This document shows positions 23,512-32,689 of a stretch of DNA of 34,996 nt, one piece after another. The translations under genes and the position numbers were made by a program. Position 1 is the stretch's first letter; every line of letters begins with the position of its first letter. The notes under the pieces are model-generated. The model searched no databases and was not told the DNA's origin. It was given only the letters and a program-made list of their open reading frames with translations. Source of the stretch: Pedobacter glucosidilyticus (lineage in GTDB: Bacteria; Bacteroidota; Bacteroidia; Sphingobacteriales; Sphingobacteriaceae); NCBI RefSeq assembly GCF_002483235.1, contig NZ_DLHN01000015.1:1-34996 (forward strand), read 5' to 3'.

Positions 23512-24933
23512 TTATAATGAATCTTTGATGATGTTTTTACGCTGTTTCATTTGCCTTAACTTGCATAAAAACAAGTAAACTATGGCTGCAATAAACCAAC
23601 CTGGTATAGCCATAAAAAAGAAAAAGTCTAGCTCTAGCCCTAAATAAATAAGGTAGCAAAGCGTTACCGAAATTATCCATGTAGCTGCAACGGCCCAGTT
23701 TATTTTCCCGTTTCTGTGATGAGAATAGTCTGTCTCGAGATTAAGTTTTTTAAATACATAAACCTCCAGAACTACAATAGCCCCAACAGGTGCGGCAATT
23801 AAGGCAAACCAGGCCAATAAATTATCTAGTTTGGAAACAATACCGGGGAATGAAGCCATTAAAGCAGCTGCTACGCCTAACCAGGCTGTTATTTTCCATC
23901 TTTTTGTTGATGGAAAAATACCTTGTATAGCTAAACCAGCCCGGTACAAAGTTGGGTTGGCGGTTGTCCAGCCAGCAATAACTACACATATAATACCGGC
24001 TATGCCAGCTCCTATACCCGCTACCTGACCCGGAGTAGGGTCTGAAATACCTGCTTGTAATGCTGCTGCGCAAAGTATCCCCGAAGCTATCCATGCCATA
24101 AAATGCCCTATAAACATCCCTCCAAAAGAGGCAATGCCGTAATAAGATTTTTTAGCATATCTATATATAAAAGTATCTGCCAAGCCAATGTGCATAGCAG
24201 TGTTACAAAGCCATGCAAAAAACATGATATGCCAAAAATTGTATTTTGACATGCCTTCTACCGGTGTTCCTGTCCAAATGGTGGTATTGGCTACGGTCCA
24301 GAAATCACTAAAAGAATGAACACCCAATTGAGGTAAGGTAGCAATACCCGAAGCTAAGAAAACCCATGGCATCCATGGTGTGCTGATGGTTGCAAATTTT
24401 GAAACCAAATCAATTCCTTGAATAGCAATTACGGTAATAAGTGCTACCAAAACAGTTACCAATACAACCCAAGTAATGCCACTTGGCAGCATCTGAGAGA
24501 AACTTGGTGTTTCTAAGCCCAAGACCAATGAAATTGCTCCGGCAGAAACAACAGCCATAAAAGCTGCAAAAACACATGCTTGTATACCTGATATTCCATT
24601 AAAAATAGAAACTAACTTATAACCGCTTATTCTTTCTAATTGATAAAAAAGTGTTAAACGTGTTTTTACGGCAAGAGGCGCACAAATTAATGTCCAACTT
24701 AATGTTGCCAGTATATTTCCTACCAGAAGACCTAATATAACATCTGAAGCTGTTGCACCATGTAAAACAAATAATGGCCCAATAACAAATTCTGTTCCTG
24801 CAATGTGCTCGCTGGCTACCAGAGCTAAAAAATCTTTAAATCCTTTAACTTTAGATGCAGGTACGGGTTCTCTTTCATAATCATTGATTGCATCTAACTG
24901 ATCACTTATAGATGTCGCAGTATTATCAGACAT
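23512..24933 (-). CDS. NCS1-type permease (purine/cytosine permease family)
   Basis: A 473-residue polytopic inner-membrane protein with about twelve hydrophobic segments. A polar N-terminus (REPVPASKVKGFKDFLALVA) is followed by the first helix motif EHIAGTEFVIGPLFVLHGA, a Gly-rich second helix GLLVGNILATLSWTLICAP, and later WHIMFFAWLCNTAMHIG. This is the look of nucleobase:cation symporters of the NCS1 family, whose known substrates are nucleobases, allantoin, hydantoins and vitamins. Its position, after susD and before the cytosolic ADP-ribosylglycohydrolase-family protein, suggests it imports a nitrogen-heterocycle or glycoside product. Substrate unknown. Confidence 0.82.
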   Translation of the reverse strand: MSDNTATSISDQLDAINDYEREPVPASKVKGFKDFLALVASEHIAGTEFVIGPLFVLHGATASDVILGLLVGNILATLSWTLICAPLAVKTRLTLFYQLERISGYKLVSIFNGISGIQACVFAAFMAVVSAGAISLVLGLETPSFSQMLPSGITWVVLVTVLVALITVIAIQGIDLVSKFATISTPWMPWVFLASGIATLPQLGVHSFSDFWTVANTTIWTGTPVEGMSKYNFWHIMFFAWLCNTAMHIGLADTFIYRYAKKSYYGIASFGGMFIGHFMAWIASGILCAAALQAGISDPTPGQVAGIGAGIAGIICVVIAGWTTANPTLYRAGLAIQGIFPSTKRWKITAWLGVAAALMASFPGIVSKLDNLLAWFALIAAPVGAIVVLEVYVFKKLNLETDYSHHRNGKINWAVAATWIISVTLCYLIYLGLELDFFFFMAIPGWFIAAIVYLFLCKLRQMKQRKNIIKDSL

Positions 24934-24955
24934 AAAAATTTTAGAGATTTATATT

Positions 24956-25003
24956 TAAAAAAAAGGTTGCTTAAAAGCCACATCATTAGCTTTTAAGCAA
25001 CCT
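24956..25003 (-). terminator. Intrinsic terminator between susD and the permease gene
   Basis: Perfect 15-bp stem AGGTTGCTTAAAAGC / GCTTTTAAGCAACCT (24964-24978 with 24989-25003), 10-nt loop, then a T8 run on the minus strand. It starts 13 nt after the susD stop and ends about 23 nt before the permease ATG. It can stop most SusCD transcripts while letting some reach the seven-gene locus downstream. Confidence 0.9.
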
Positions 25004-25015
25004 CAAATAAATGGG

Positions 25016-26695
25016 TTAATTTGGATTTTGAGCTTCCAAACCTACTTGAAAGTTTAGTGTTAAGTCGTCCACATGAAATTTCAGTAATGTTCTATTAGAA
25101 TTCCATTCAAAAGTTTGTGTTCCTCTGGTTAATGGGGCAACTTGTGAAGCAGGATAAATGGCTCCGTTAGCTGCATTATAGGCTGCCATACGTTTCCAGC
25201 TCCAGAAATCAAAACCTTCAAAAAGTAATTCTCTTTGTCTTTCTCTAACAATTTCTGCTATCAAGCCAGCTTGAGTACCACCAATTGCTGGGTCTAACAA
25301 AGTACGGTTAACATAACCTGTTATAGCTCTTCTTCTAATCAAATTATAATCATCTAAGGCTAAAGCAGTATTTCCTTGTACAGCGTTAATTTCCGCCCTG
25401 GTTATCACCAATTCTGCTGCTCTGATTAATGGGAAAGTTTGCATTCCTATTAGAGTAGCTTGCGTTTGAAAACCCCATTTTTGTGTTAAACGTTGGTTTC
25501 CTATTGCTCCCGCAAAAGCATTATTGAATGTTAACTGCGTAAATCTCCTATCGTTAACTACATCATCAAAAAGAGGACTTGTGGTAACCGCAGTATTTGA
25601 AGGAGGGTTAGGTGTTGGTCTGTTTAAAAACCATCTAGCTGCCCCTCTACTTTGAGGGTTTCCTCCTGACTCATTAGTGATGTTAATAGAAGCATTGGTA
25701 TAACCTGCGGTAGCGGTAGTGCTATTTACCAAACGTAAAATTTCTTCTGAATTAGCAGGCGGAGCTGTAAAGCCTGTACTATTAAATGGTAAAGTTATAT
25801 CATTTTGTAAGCTATATACCCTATTACCCGTTTCTGGCGTTCCGGTAATAGTACCCGGTGTATTGCCAATAACTTTATCAATAGTTTCTTTAGCTAATTG
25901 ATAACTTGCTGGCGTTGCTTGTTGGAAATACACCCTAGCTAACACTGCTAAAGCCGCTGCTTTGTTAGCTCTAAACCTGTAGGCAGGAAAAGCACCATGA
26001 ATGTTTGCATCATAAGCCACAGGCAATAAAGCTGCTGCTTGTTGCAAATCGCTAATAATTTGGTCGTAAGTTTCTTCTATAGTAGCTCTTTTAACCCCCA
26101 CAGAACCATCAATAGAAGGTTCTAAAGGTAACAAGATACCGCCACCAGACGTATTGGTATTATGACCATATTGGTGAGCCCAAAATCTAGCTGCATAAAA
26201 GAAACATAAACCTCTTATAAAATAAGCTTCACCCATTAACCTATCCTTTTGTCTGCTAAATTCAGAATCGGCAGGTGGTGTATTATTAATATAAAATAAG
26301 GTACTATTAGCACTAGCAATAGGTACATATAGGTTTCTTGATAATCTTGCCAAAAAAACATTATCTGGCTGCATAGAGAAATTATACATCAAATTGGTAG
26401 CCGCATTTGCACCACTTTGAGGCGAAGGAAACACAGTTCTTGTTGCACCCATAGCTTCTGCATAAAGCGCCATATCAAAAACCGATGAAGAGTTTACCGT
26501 TGGCGGACCTTGTGCAATAAGCCTTCCATAACCGCTGTTAATTATTCCGTCTAGATTTGCTGTACTTTGGTTTACCACACCACTAGATAATTCATCATTT
26601 GGAGGTAAATCAAACTTTTTACAGGCGTCAAATACAAAGCAGGTTAAGACCAAAACTAGGTACTTGGTGTATTTATGTTCAAATAATCGTTTCAT
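25016..26695 (-). CDS. SusD/RagB-family outer-membrane glycan-binding lipoprotein
   Basis: Surface lipoprotein that caps the SusC channel and binds oligosaccharide before import. The 559-residue protein has a lipoprotein signal ending VFDAC with Cys25. It contains the SusD helical repeat region: GEAYFIRGLCFFYAARFWAH, TIEETYDQIISDLQQAAALLP, ANKAAALAVLARVYF, and the C-terminal IVRERQRELLFEGFDFWSWKR, here best seen as RERQRELLFEGFDFWSWKR. It is 18 nt downstream of susC and ends at the strong hairpin. The binding surface cannot be assigned a sugar from sequence. Confidence 0.94.
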   Translation of the reverse strand: MKRLFEHKYTKYLVLVLTCFVFDACKKFDLPPNDELSSGVVNQSTANLDGIINSGYGRLIAQGPPTVNSSSVFDMALYAEAMGATRTVFPSPQSGANAATNLMYNFSMQPDNVFLARLSRNLYVPIASANSTLFYINNTPPADSEFSRQKDRLMGEAYFIRGLCFFYAARFWAHQYGHNTNTSGGGILLPLEPSIDGSVGVKRATIEETYDQIISDLQQAAALLPVAYDANIHGAFPAYRFRANKAAALAVLARVYFQQATPASYQLAKETIDKVIGNTPGTITGTPETGNRVYSLQNDITLPFNSTGFTAPPANSEEILRLVNSTTATAGYTNASINITNESGGNPQSRGAARWFLNRPTPNPPSNTAVTTSPLFDDVVNDRRFTQLTFNNAFAGAIGNQRLTQKWGFQTQATLIGMQTFPLIRAAELVITRAEINAVQGNTALALDDYNLIRRRAITGYVNRTLLDPAIGGTQAGLIAEIVRERQRELLFEGFDFWSWKRMAAYNAANGAIYPASQVAPLTRGTQTFEWNSNRTLLKFHVDDLTLNFQVGLEAQNPN

Positions 26696-26713
26696 TGATT
26701 TATACTTTAAAAA

Positions 26714-29700
26714 TTAAAAATTCAACTGAAATCCAAAGCCAAAATTTCTTGCTTGCGGAGGATCAGCATTGGTTTGAGACGGTGCTATATTCTGTGGCTG
26801 ATTGTTGAAATCTTGGAAGGTTATGGTTCCGCTGATTTCTGGATCCCAACCTGGGAAATCTGTAAACGTCAGCAAATTGGTAGCTGTTAAGAATATAGAA
26901 GCTCTGTTAATTTTTGCTCTTTGTGTTAATTTAGTTGGCAAATCATAACTTAATCTCAAGTTTCTTAATCTTGCATAATCTCCTTTGTAAAGGAAACGGG
27001 TAGTTGCCTGACCAGAATAAGTTGGATTAAAGAAGAAACCAGGGTTTGTTGCATTATCTCCTGGTTGTGTCCATCTGTTCTCTAAAAACTGACTTTGAAC
27101 ATTTCTTGGTCCTTGCAACATATAAGCCTGACTTTGCGCACCAGCATCATAAATCCAATTACCTAAGCTAAAGGTAAATAAAGTTGAAAGTGTAAATTGT
27201 TTGAAACTGAAAGTATTAGAAACACCTCCTGTCCAATTAGCTTGTCCTGGTTTATCTGTTATAGGGGCAGATATTTCATCCCAGTTAACATTTGGAGTAG
27301 TTGTGCCACCTGCTACGCGTCCGAATGGGTCAACAACTATTCTTCTATTAACATCATGTGTTTTATTACCTCTGGCATCAAAAACAATCGCACCTGCATT
27401 ATCTCTAACAACGTCTGCAAATACTTCAAATCCAGTAGTAGGGTCTACTCCTAAATATTTAGGCAAATAATAAGTACCTAAAGGCATACCCACATAAACC
27501 CTATTAACACCAAAGGCTACAGCACTAGGGTCTAAGCCTCCTAAATCAGTAACTTCATTTTGATTGTATGCCACATTAACATTTATATTCCAATTAAAGG
27601 CTTTGCCATTAACAACTTTGGCACCTAATTGTACCTCATGTCCCCAATTTTTTAAAGCCCCTGCGTTTCTATAGTTTCTACCTCCTAGTATTCCGCTTGT
27701 TGGAGAAGGCGCTGCACCTAAAATTAAGTCGGTAGTATTACGAATATAATAGTTATATGACCCTGTAATTCTGTTATCAAATAAACCAAAATCCGCAGCC
27801 AAGTCTGTCATTGCAGTTCTTTCCCATCTGATGTTTTCTGCTAATGCCTGAATTCTTCTTAAAGGATGTCCGATTTGACCACCGTAAAAGGCATTACCAA
27901 CACCAAAACCACCATAAGAAATAGCTTCTACACCACCTGGGTTTGAGTTACCTGTTAAACCCCAGCTTGCTCTCAATTTTAAGTTAGAAAGCCATTTAGA
28001 GTCTGATAAGAAGTCTTCATCCGTAACATTCCATCCGGCTGATAAAGAAGGGAAATTTGCCCATCTGTTATTAGCTCCAAATCTTGAAGAACCATCTCTC
28101 CTGAAACTAGCACTAAAAATGTATTTGCTCTTGTAGTTGTAGTTTAATCTGGAGAAAAAAGACAAGTATAAATATTGGTCTAACCTATCCTGTGAGGTTG
28201 CTAAACCTGCAACTTGAGTGGTATTTAAAGATGGTGCACTAGGTAATTGTGTTGATTGTATAAATGCTGATCTGTTATTGTTATAACTATATTGGTTACC
28301 TACAACCAAATCAAAATTATGCTCGTTATTGATGCTTTGTTTAAAAGTGAAGAAGTTATTACTGTTGATGGTATTAGATGATCTTGTTCTAAAATCATTA
28401 ACACCTCTGATGGTTCCAAGCTCGCCACCAGGAGTAATAGCCGGATTCATATAAAACCTGTTTATCTGATTGATATAATCATTACCAACTTCTGATCTAA
28501 AAGTTAATGATTTTAATATTTTATACTCGGCGTAGATATTGCTTAAAAACCTTTGGTTATCTACACTACTATTAAATAGTAGTTCATCTTGAAAAACCAA
28601 ATTATTTACCGATTGTGGAACGCCAAATAAGGTACCATCCGCATTAAAACGCGGGAAAATAGGTAAAACAGAGTTAACGGCATTAAAGAAACCACCTGGA
28701 CTAAAACCTTGCGCAAATTGAGATGGGTTACCAATTGGATAAAGGTTGTTTTTAGTATAACTACCATTAATCATTGCGCCCAATTTTAATTTTGAAGAAG
28801 CTGTATGGTCTAAATTTACTCTTCCACTTATTCTTTCAAAATCATTACGCTGTAAAATACCATCTTCTTTAGCGTAATTTAAACTGGTAAAGAACTGAGT
28901 TTTATCACTACCACCAGAAGCAGAAACGCCTGCATTAAAATTTGCACCATTTTTTCTAAACACATCATCCAAATGATTGATATTTTGGTTTGCAGTGGCA
29001 ATGGCTAGGTTTTCATCATAATTTAAAGAAGGTATTGCATTAGCAAAAAACTGGCTATATCCTCCATTTACAAAATCAGGAGGTACACCCCCTAAGTTTC
29101 CATTAAAAGTTAAACCAGTGTTTATAGAGTTTTGAATAGCTTCTTCTCTTAAACTTAAGAACTCATTACCATTAGCGAATGAAACTTTATTGGTTGGATT
29201 GTTAACGCCATAAGAAACATTTGCAGAAAATTTGGTAACGCCAGACTTTCCTTTTTTAGTGGTAATTAAAATTACACCATTGGCCGCTCTTGCTCCATAA
29301 ATAGCGCTGGCTGCTGCATCTTTTAAGATTTCAACCGATTCTATTTCATCAGCATCAATATTAGCCATAGGATTGGCAGGAGGAGAACCGCCTCTTCCGG
29401 TATTTCCAAAAAGACCAGAGTTGTCTGATTCTACAGGAATACCATCAATAATGTATAAAGGCTCGCCATTTGAAAAAATAGAACCGCTACCTCTTACCCT
29501 GATACGGGCAGGAGCACCTGCCATACCACTGGTTCCTGTTACGTTTAGACCCGGAGCCAAACCTTGTAAAGAGTTTTGAAAGTTTGGAGTAGCAATAGCT
29601 GCAATATCCTCGCCCTTCACTTTGGATACGGAACCTGTTAATGTTTTCCTGCTCTGCGTACCAAAGCCCACCACAACAACTTCATCTAAAGCTGATATGT

Positions 29701-29986
29701 TGTCTTCTAGCTCAACAGAAATAGTTTTTCTATTGTTTACAGGAATTTGTAGAGATTTAAAACCAACACCAGAAAACACCAATACTGCGTTTCCGGCTGC
29801 TTTAATACTAAAGTTTCCATTGGTATTGGTTACAACCCCGTTGGTTGTATTTAAAACTTTAACAGATATACCCGGCAATGGTAGCCTGTCTGTTTTGGAA
29901 ATGACTCTACCCTCGACATTGTCTTGTGCAAGTAGAATCTGCTGACTTGAATAAATCAGCAAGATCATGAGTAATAATCTTTTCAT
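26714..29986 (-). CDS. SusC/RagA-family TonB-dependent transporter
   Basis: A 1090-residue outer-membrane barrel that takes up oligosaccharide with SusD, powered by TonB. After the signal (MKRLLLMILLIYSSQQILLA) comes a carboxypeptidase-regulatory-like beta domain (VEGRVISKTDRLPLPGISV, residues 25-95), then the SusC TonB box region DEVVVVGFGTQ at 101-111, and a plug domain with NSLQGLAPGLNV, RIRVRGSGSIFSNGEPLYIIDG (seen as EPLYIIDGIPVES) and ARAANGVILITTKKG. The rest forms the barrel and ends in the aromatic NFGFGFQLNF. No N-terminal STN domain, so an ECF sigma/anti-sigma control is unlikely. It stands first in the locus. Confidence 0.96.
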   Translation of the reverse strand: MKRLLLMILLIYSSQQILLAQDNVEGRVISKTDRLPLPGISVKVLNTTNGVVTNTNGNFSIKAAGNAVLVFSGVGFKSLQIPVNNRKTISVELEDNISALDEVVVVGFGTQSRKTLTGSVSKVKGEDIAAIATPNFQNSLQGLAPGLNVTGTSGMAGAPARIRVRGSGSIFSNGEPLYIIDGIPVESDNSGLFGNTGRGGSPPANPMANIDADEIESVEILKDAAASAIYGARAANGVILITTKKGKSGVTKFSANVSYGVNNPTNKVSFANGNEFLSLREEAIQNSINTGLTFNGNLGGVPPDFVNGGYSQFFANAIPSLNYDENLAIATANQNINHLDDVFRKNGANFNAGVSASGGSDKTQFFTSLNYAKEDGILQRNDFERISGRVNLDHTASSKLKLGAMINGSYTKNNLYPIGNPSQFAQGFSPGGFFNAVNSVLPIFPRFNADGTLFGVPQSVNNLVFQDELLFNSSVDNQRFLSNIYAEYKILKSLTFRSEVGNDYINQINRFYMNPAITPGGELGTIRGVNDFRTRSSNTINSNNFFTFKQSINNEHNFDLVVGNQYSYNNNRSAFIQSTQLPSAPSLNTTQVAGLATSQDRLDQYLYLSFFSRLNYNYKSKYIFSASFRRDGSSRFGANNRWANFPSLSAGWNVTDEDFLSDSKWLSNLKLRASWGLTGNSNPGGVEAISYGGFGVGNAFYGGQIGHPLRRIQALAENIRWERTAMTDLAADFGLFDNRITGSYNYYIRNTTDLILGAAPSPTSGILGGRNYRNAGALKNWGHEVQLGAKVVNGKAFNWNINVNVAYNQNEVTDLGGLDPSAVAFGVNRVYVGMPLGTYYLPKYLGVDPTTGFEVFADVVRDNAGAIVFDARGNKTHDVNRRIVVDPFGRVAGGTTTPNVNWDEISAPITDKPGQANWTGGVSNTFSFKQFTLSTLFTFSLGNWIYDAGAQSQAYMLQGPRNVQSQFLENRWTQPGDNATNPGFFFNPTYSGQATTRFLYKGDYARLRNLRLSYDLPTKLTQRAKINRASIFLTATNLLTFTDFPGWDPEISGTITFQDFNNQPQNIAPSQTNADPPQARNFGFGFQLNF

Positions 29987-30304
29987 TAGTTGAAATGATT
30001 TAATGTAAATAATTTGGTTAGTAATTGACTTTGGTAAAAATGCTTGATTAGTAGGCTGTGTAACTCCTGATTCGCAAAATTGAAGTGAATTATCATCATA
30101 AATAATCTTAAGTTTTTGATTTTCAATGAATTAAATGACAACTAAAAAAACACCTTATCACGTGATATTATGTTAAAAATTAAGATTAAATATCTATTAA
30201 GTTTATAGATTAAATAGTACTTATATTGGCATTTTATTAAACTATCTTGTACTTTGGACGTAATTTGTCAAGAAATGATGAAGATAAAGTGTAGGAAGTA
30301 AATA
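29987..30304 (-). promoter_or_regulatory. susC upstream region with 12-bp palindrome
   Basis: The 318-nt gap between susC and the araC-type gene holds no coding frame. It contains the perfect palindrome TATCACGTGATA (30156-30167), about 170 bp upstream of the susC ATG, and no perfect TAnnTTTG; the best match is CAATTTTG at about 30076-30083. Minus-strand words CAAAGTC (30027-30033) and CCAAATTA (30010-30017) recur in the divergent esterase promoter region. Confidence 0.45.
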
Positions 30305-31402
30305 CTAGTTGAGTTGAGATTTTTGAAACTGGCGTGGGGTAAAACCAGTAAATTTTTTGAAGTTGGTATAAAAAACTGATTCTGAATTGTATCCACTTTC
30401 TAAAGCAATGGTATACATTTTATCATTCATGGTTTTAGGATTTAGCAATAACTTTTTTGCCTCTTCAATTCTTTTATAGTTGATAAACTCATTAAATGTT
30501 TGGCCCAAATGTTCGTTTAAAAATATAGACAAAATATAAGGTTGTACATTTAATGCTTTAGCTAAGCCTTTCTCATTTAAATCCCACTGCTTGTAAATTT
30601 TATCAATATCAATAGCTTTATTTAAATTGCTTTTGTAGAGTAATATTTCCTCCTCGCTAAGTTTTAGTTTATTCTTCTTTGAAATGGTAATATTAAACAA
30701 CTCAATTTTATCCATCTGCAAAAGCTGAGGTTCTTTTAGGGCATATATACCGGCTAATAAAAGTATAATACTATCTGTAATCACCAACACCATTTCTAGT
30801 ATGGGGTTAAGTTGCGTTCTAAAGGAAGGTAAAAATTGGTTCTTAATTAAGATAAAGTACGCTGTTATCATTTTTAAGAAAAATATGATAAACAGGAGTT
30901 TCAACCAATCAACCACCTCTTTCTTATTAAATTCTTTTAACTGATATGCCTTTACCTTTCTAATATATAATATAGCATATACTGTATATGAAATAACAAC
31001 AGCTAATAAAACAATATCATGATATGCTGTACCTATATAAAGGTTATAAGAAAAGGGTAACCATTTAAAAATTAAAAAATAAGAAGTAAAAAGTATAACT
31101 AAAATAGTAGGTAAGAAATACAACCACAAATGTTTAGGATAACGCCTGTTTAAAATAAGCAGCATATAGATATATACAATAGGTCCTAAACTTATGTCTA
31201 TATAGTCAGATAGAAATACAAACTCTGGATGGGTATCTAGAAAATCTGCAAAGCGCAATAAATACTGATTACCTATATAAACAGATGTTAGCACATAAAA
31301 TAAGGAGAGAAAAAAATTGGCTCTTGTGAATTTCATGATTAAAATAGAAACCCCAAAAAACAATCCTTGAAAACATGCCCAAATGTATAGTGCTGATAAC
31401 AT
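30305..31402 (-). CDS. AraC-family regulator with membrane-spanning N-terminus
   Basis: A 365-residue regulator. Residues 1-225 are seven or so hydrophobic helices (LYIWACFQGLFFGVSILIM, YIDISLGPIVYIYMLLIL, SFRTQLNPILEMVLVITDS). The C-terminus is an AraC DNA-binding domain with double helix-turn-helix (LNEKGLAKALNVQPYILSI, then YTIALESGYNSESVFYTNF and KKFTGFTPRQFQ). This layout belongs to Bacteroidota regulators sensing a signal in or across the inner membrane. It sits upstream of susC on the same strand and diverges from the esterase-GH92 pair, so it is the natural candidate for control of both sides. Confidence 0.9.
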   Translation of the reverse strand: MLSALYIWACFQGLFFGVSILIMKFTRANFFLSLFYVLTSVYIGNQYLLRFADFLDTHPEFVFLSDYIDISLGPIVYIYMLLILNRRYPKHLWLYFLPTILVILFTSYFLIFKWLPFSYNLYIGTAYHDIVLLAVVISYTVYAILYIRKVKAYQLKEFNKKEVVDWLKLLFIIFFLKMITAYFILIKNQFLPSFRTQLNPILEMVLVITDSIILLLAGIYALKEPQLLQMDKIELFNITISKKNKLKLSEEEILLYKSNLNKAIDIDKIYKQWDLNEKGLAKALNVQPYILSIFLNEHLGQTFNEFINYKRIEEAKKLLLNPKTMNDKMYTIALESGYNSESVFYTNFKKFTGFTPRQFQKSQLN

Positions 31403-31469
31403 AAAACAATAATTACAGTAAAGTTATGGTTACACCTGTCTTAATTTATAGTTTATTAATCCGGTTTTG

Positions 31470-31490
31470 CAAATTCAAAGTCGCCAAATT
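31470..31490. promoter_or_regulatory. Direct repeat in the divergent promoter region
   Basis: CAAATT recurs at 31470-31475 and 31485-31490 with a 15-nt period, embedded in CAAATTCAAAG and CAAATTAAAGG. It lies between the regulator start (31402) and the esterase start (31529). AraC-type proteins bind direct repeats, so it is a candidate operator. Confidence 0.3.
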
Positions 31491-31528
31491 AAAGGAAATA
31501 TTACTTTCATCCACCAATTATAAACAAA

Positions 31529-32686
31529 ATGATTAAAAAAATTTTCTTTTTAGGGTATCTATATTTTTTTAGCACCCTTATTTATGCCCAAACCAAATCA
31601 CCTATTCTACATGATGATGGTAAAGTTACTTTTCAGATAATTGCACCAAAAGCTAAAAATGTATTCTTAGGTGGTTGGGATTTGATGAGCTACCTAGGTT
31701 ACACCAAAAGTGGAGCCAAACCTTTTAATGGTGTCGCTATGCAAAAATCAGATAGTACTACCTTTAGTATTACGGTGGGGCCTTTAAAACCTAATACTTA
31801 TCAATATCATTTTGTGGTTGATGATGTTAGGATACTAGACCCTCTTAATAAAAAAGTAGTTACAGGCTCGCAACTCCCTAGTAGTACTTTTACGATAGAA
31901 GATTCATCAAACGGATATTTAGCTCAAAGAAATATAGCGCATGGTACATTACATAAAGAAGTTTATTTTTCAAACATCGTTAACAAAAACAGAGATTTAT
32001 ATATTTATACCCCTCCAGGTTATGATGGCAAAAAGAAGTATCCTGTTTTGTACCTTTTGCATGGCGCTGGTGAAGTAGCACACTCTTGGAGCAGTATAGG
32101 ATTTGCAAATGTAATTGCTGATAATTTGCTTGCAGACCAAAAAATTAAACCTTGCATTATAGTCATGCCAGATGGACATGCCATAGAAAGGGATAATGGT
32201 GGTATAAATCAAAATAACACGTTATTATTTGAACAAGATTTTATTCAAAACATTCTACCTTTTGTAGAAAACAATTACAGTTGTATCCAAAAAAAATCTG
32301 GAAGAGCCATTGCTGGTCTTTCTATGGGCGGTATGCAAACATCTGTTATTGGCTTTAATCATTTAAATTTATTTGATTATATAGGTGTATTTAGTGCCGG
32401 ACTACCAAAATTCACAAGCGATAGAGCCGATTTATTAGCCAATCCAGAGCAACTTAATAAAAATTTAAAGCTATTTTTTATTGGCGTAGGCAGTATAGAT
32501 AAAGTAGGCATAAACCCTACAACTAAACATAGAGGAGCGGCAGAAGAACTGCAAGACCTCCATTTAACTTTAAAACAAAAAGGCATTCATCATACCTATA
32601 TCGTTTTACCAAACGTAGACCATACATGGTTTGCCTGGCGTCCTTTATTAGCAGAATACTTTCTTCCTTCACTTTGGCAAAAATAA
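31529..32686 (+). CDS. CE1-type esterase with N-terminal E-set (CBM48-like) domain
   Basis: A 385-residue exported protein (signal ending TLIYAQ). Residues 25-125 form an Ig-like domain with VTFQIIAPKAKNVFLGGWD and YQYHFVVDDVRILDPLN, as in Fes/feruloyl-esterase-like proteins. Residues 140-385 are an alpha/beta hydrolase with YTPPGY, YPVLYLLHGAGE, the nucleophile elbow AGLSMGGMQ (Ser265) and the catalytic His365 in DHTWFAW. Likely removes an acyl group from a sugar in the periplasm or at the surface. GH92 follows after 3 nt. Acetyl or feruloyl specificity cannot be told. Confidence 0.87.
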   Translation: MIKKIFFLGYLYFFSTLIYAQTKSPILHDDGKVTFQIIAPKAKNVFLGGWDLMSYLGYTKSGAKPFNGVAMQKSDSTTFSITVGPLKPNTYQYHFVVDDVRILDPLNKKVVTGSQLPSSTFTIEDSSNGYLAQRNIAHGTLHKEVYFSNIVNKNRDLYIYTPPGYDGKKKYPVLYLLHGAGEVAHSWSSIGFANVIADNLLADQKIKPCIIVMPDGHAIERDNGGINQNNTLLFEQDFIQNILPFVENNYSCIQKKSGRAIAGLSMGGMQTSVIGFNHLNLFDYIGVFSAGLPKFTSDRADLLANPEQLNKNLKLFFIGVGSIDKVGINPTTKHRGAAEELQDLHLTLKQKGIHHTYIVLPNVDHTWFAWRPLLAEYFLPSLWQK

Positions 32687-32689
32687 TAC

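Noticed and set aside
23822..24094. 90-codon minus-strand frame within the permease gene
   Set aside because: Alternative-frame shadow of the NCS1 permease; Ser/Tyr/Arg-rich composition without domain pattern.
30168..30304. ECF sigma/anti-sigma control of the SusC gene
   Set aside because: SusC lacks an N-terminal STN signalling domain and no sigma or anti-sigma gene is nearby.
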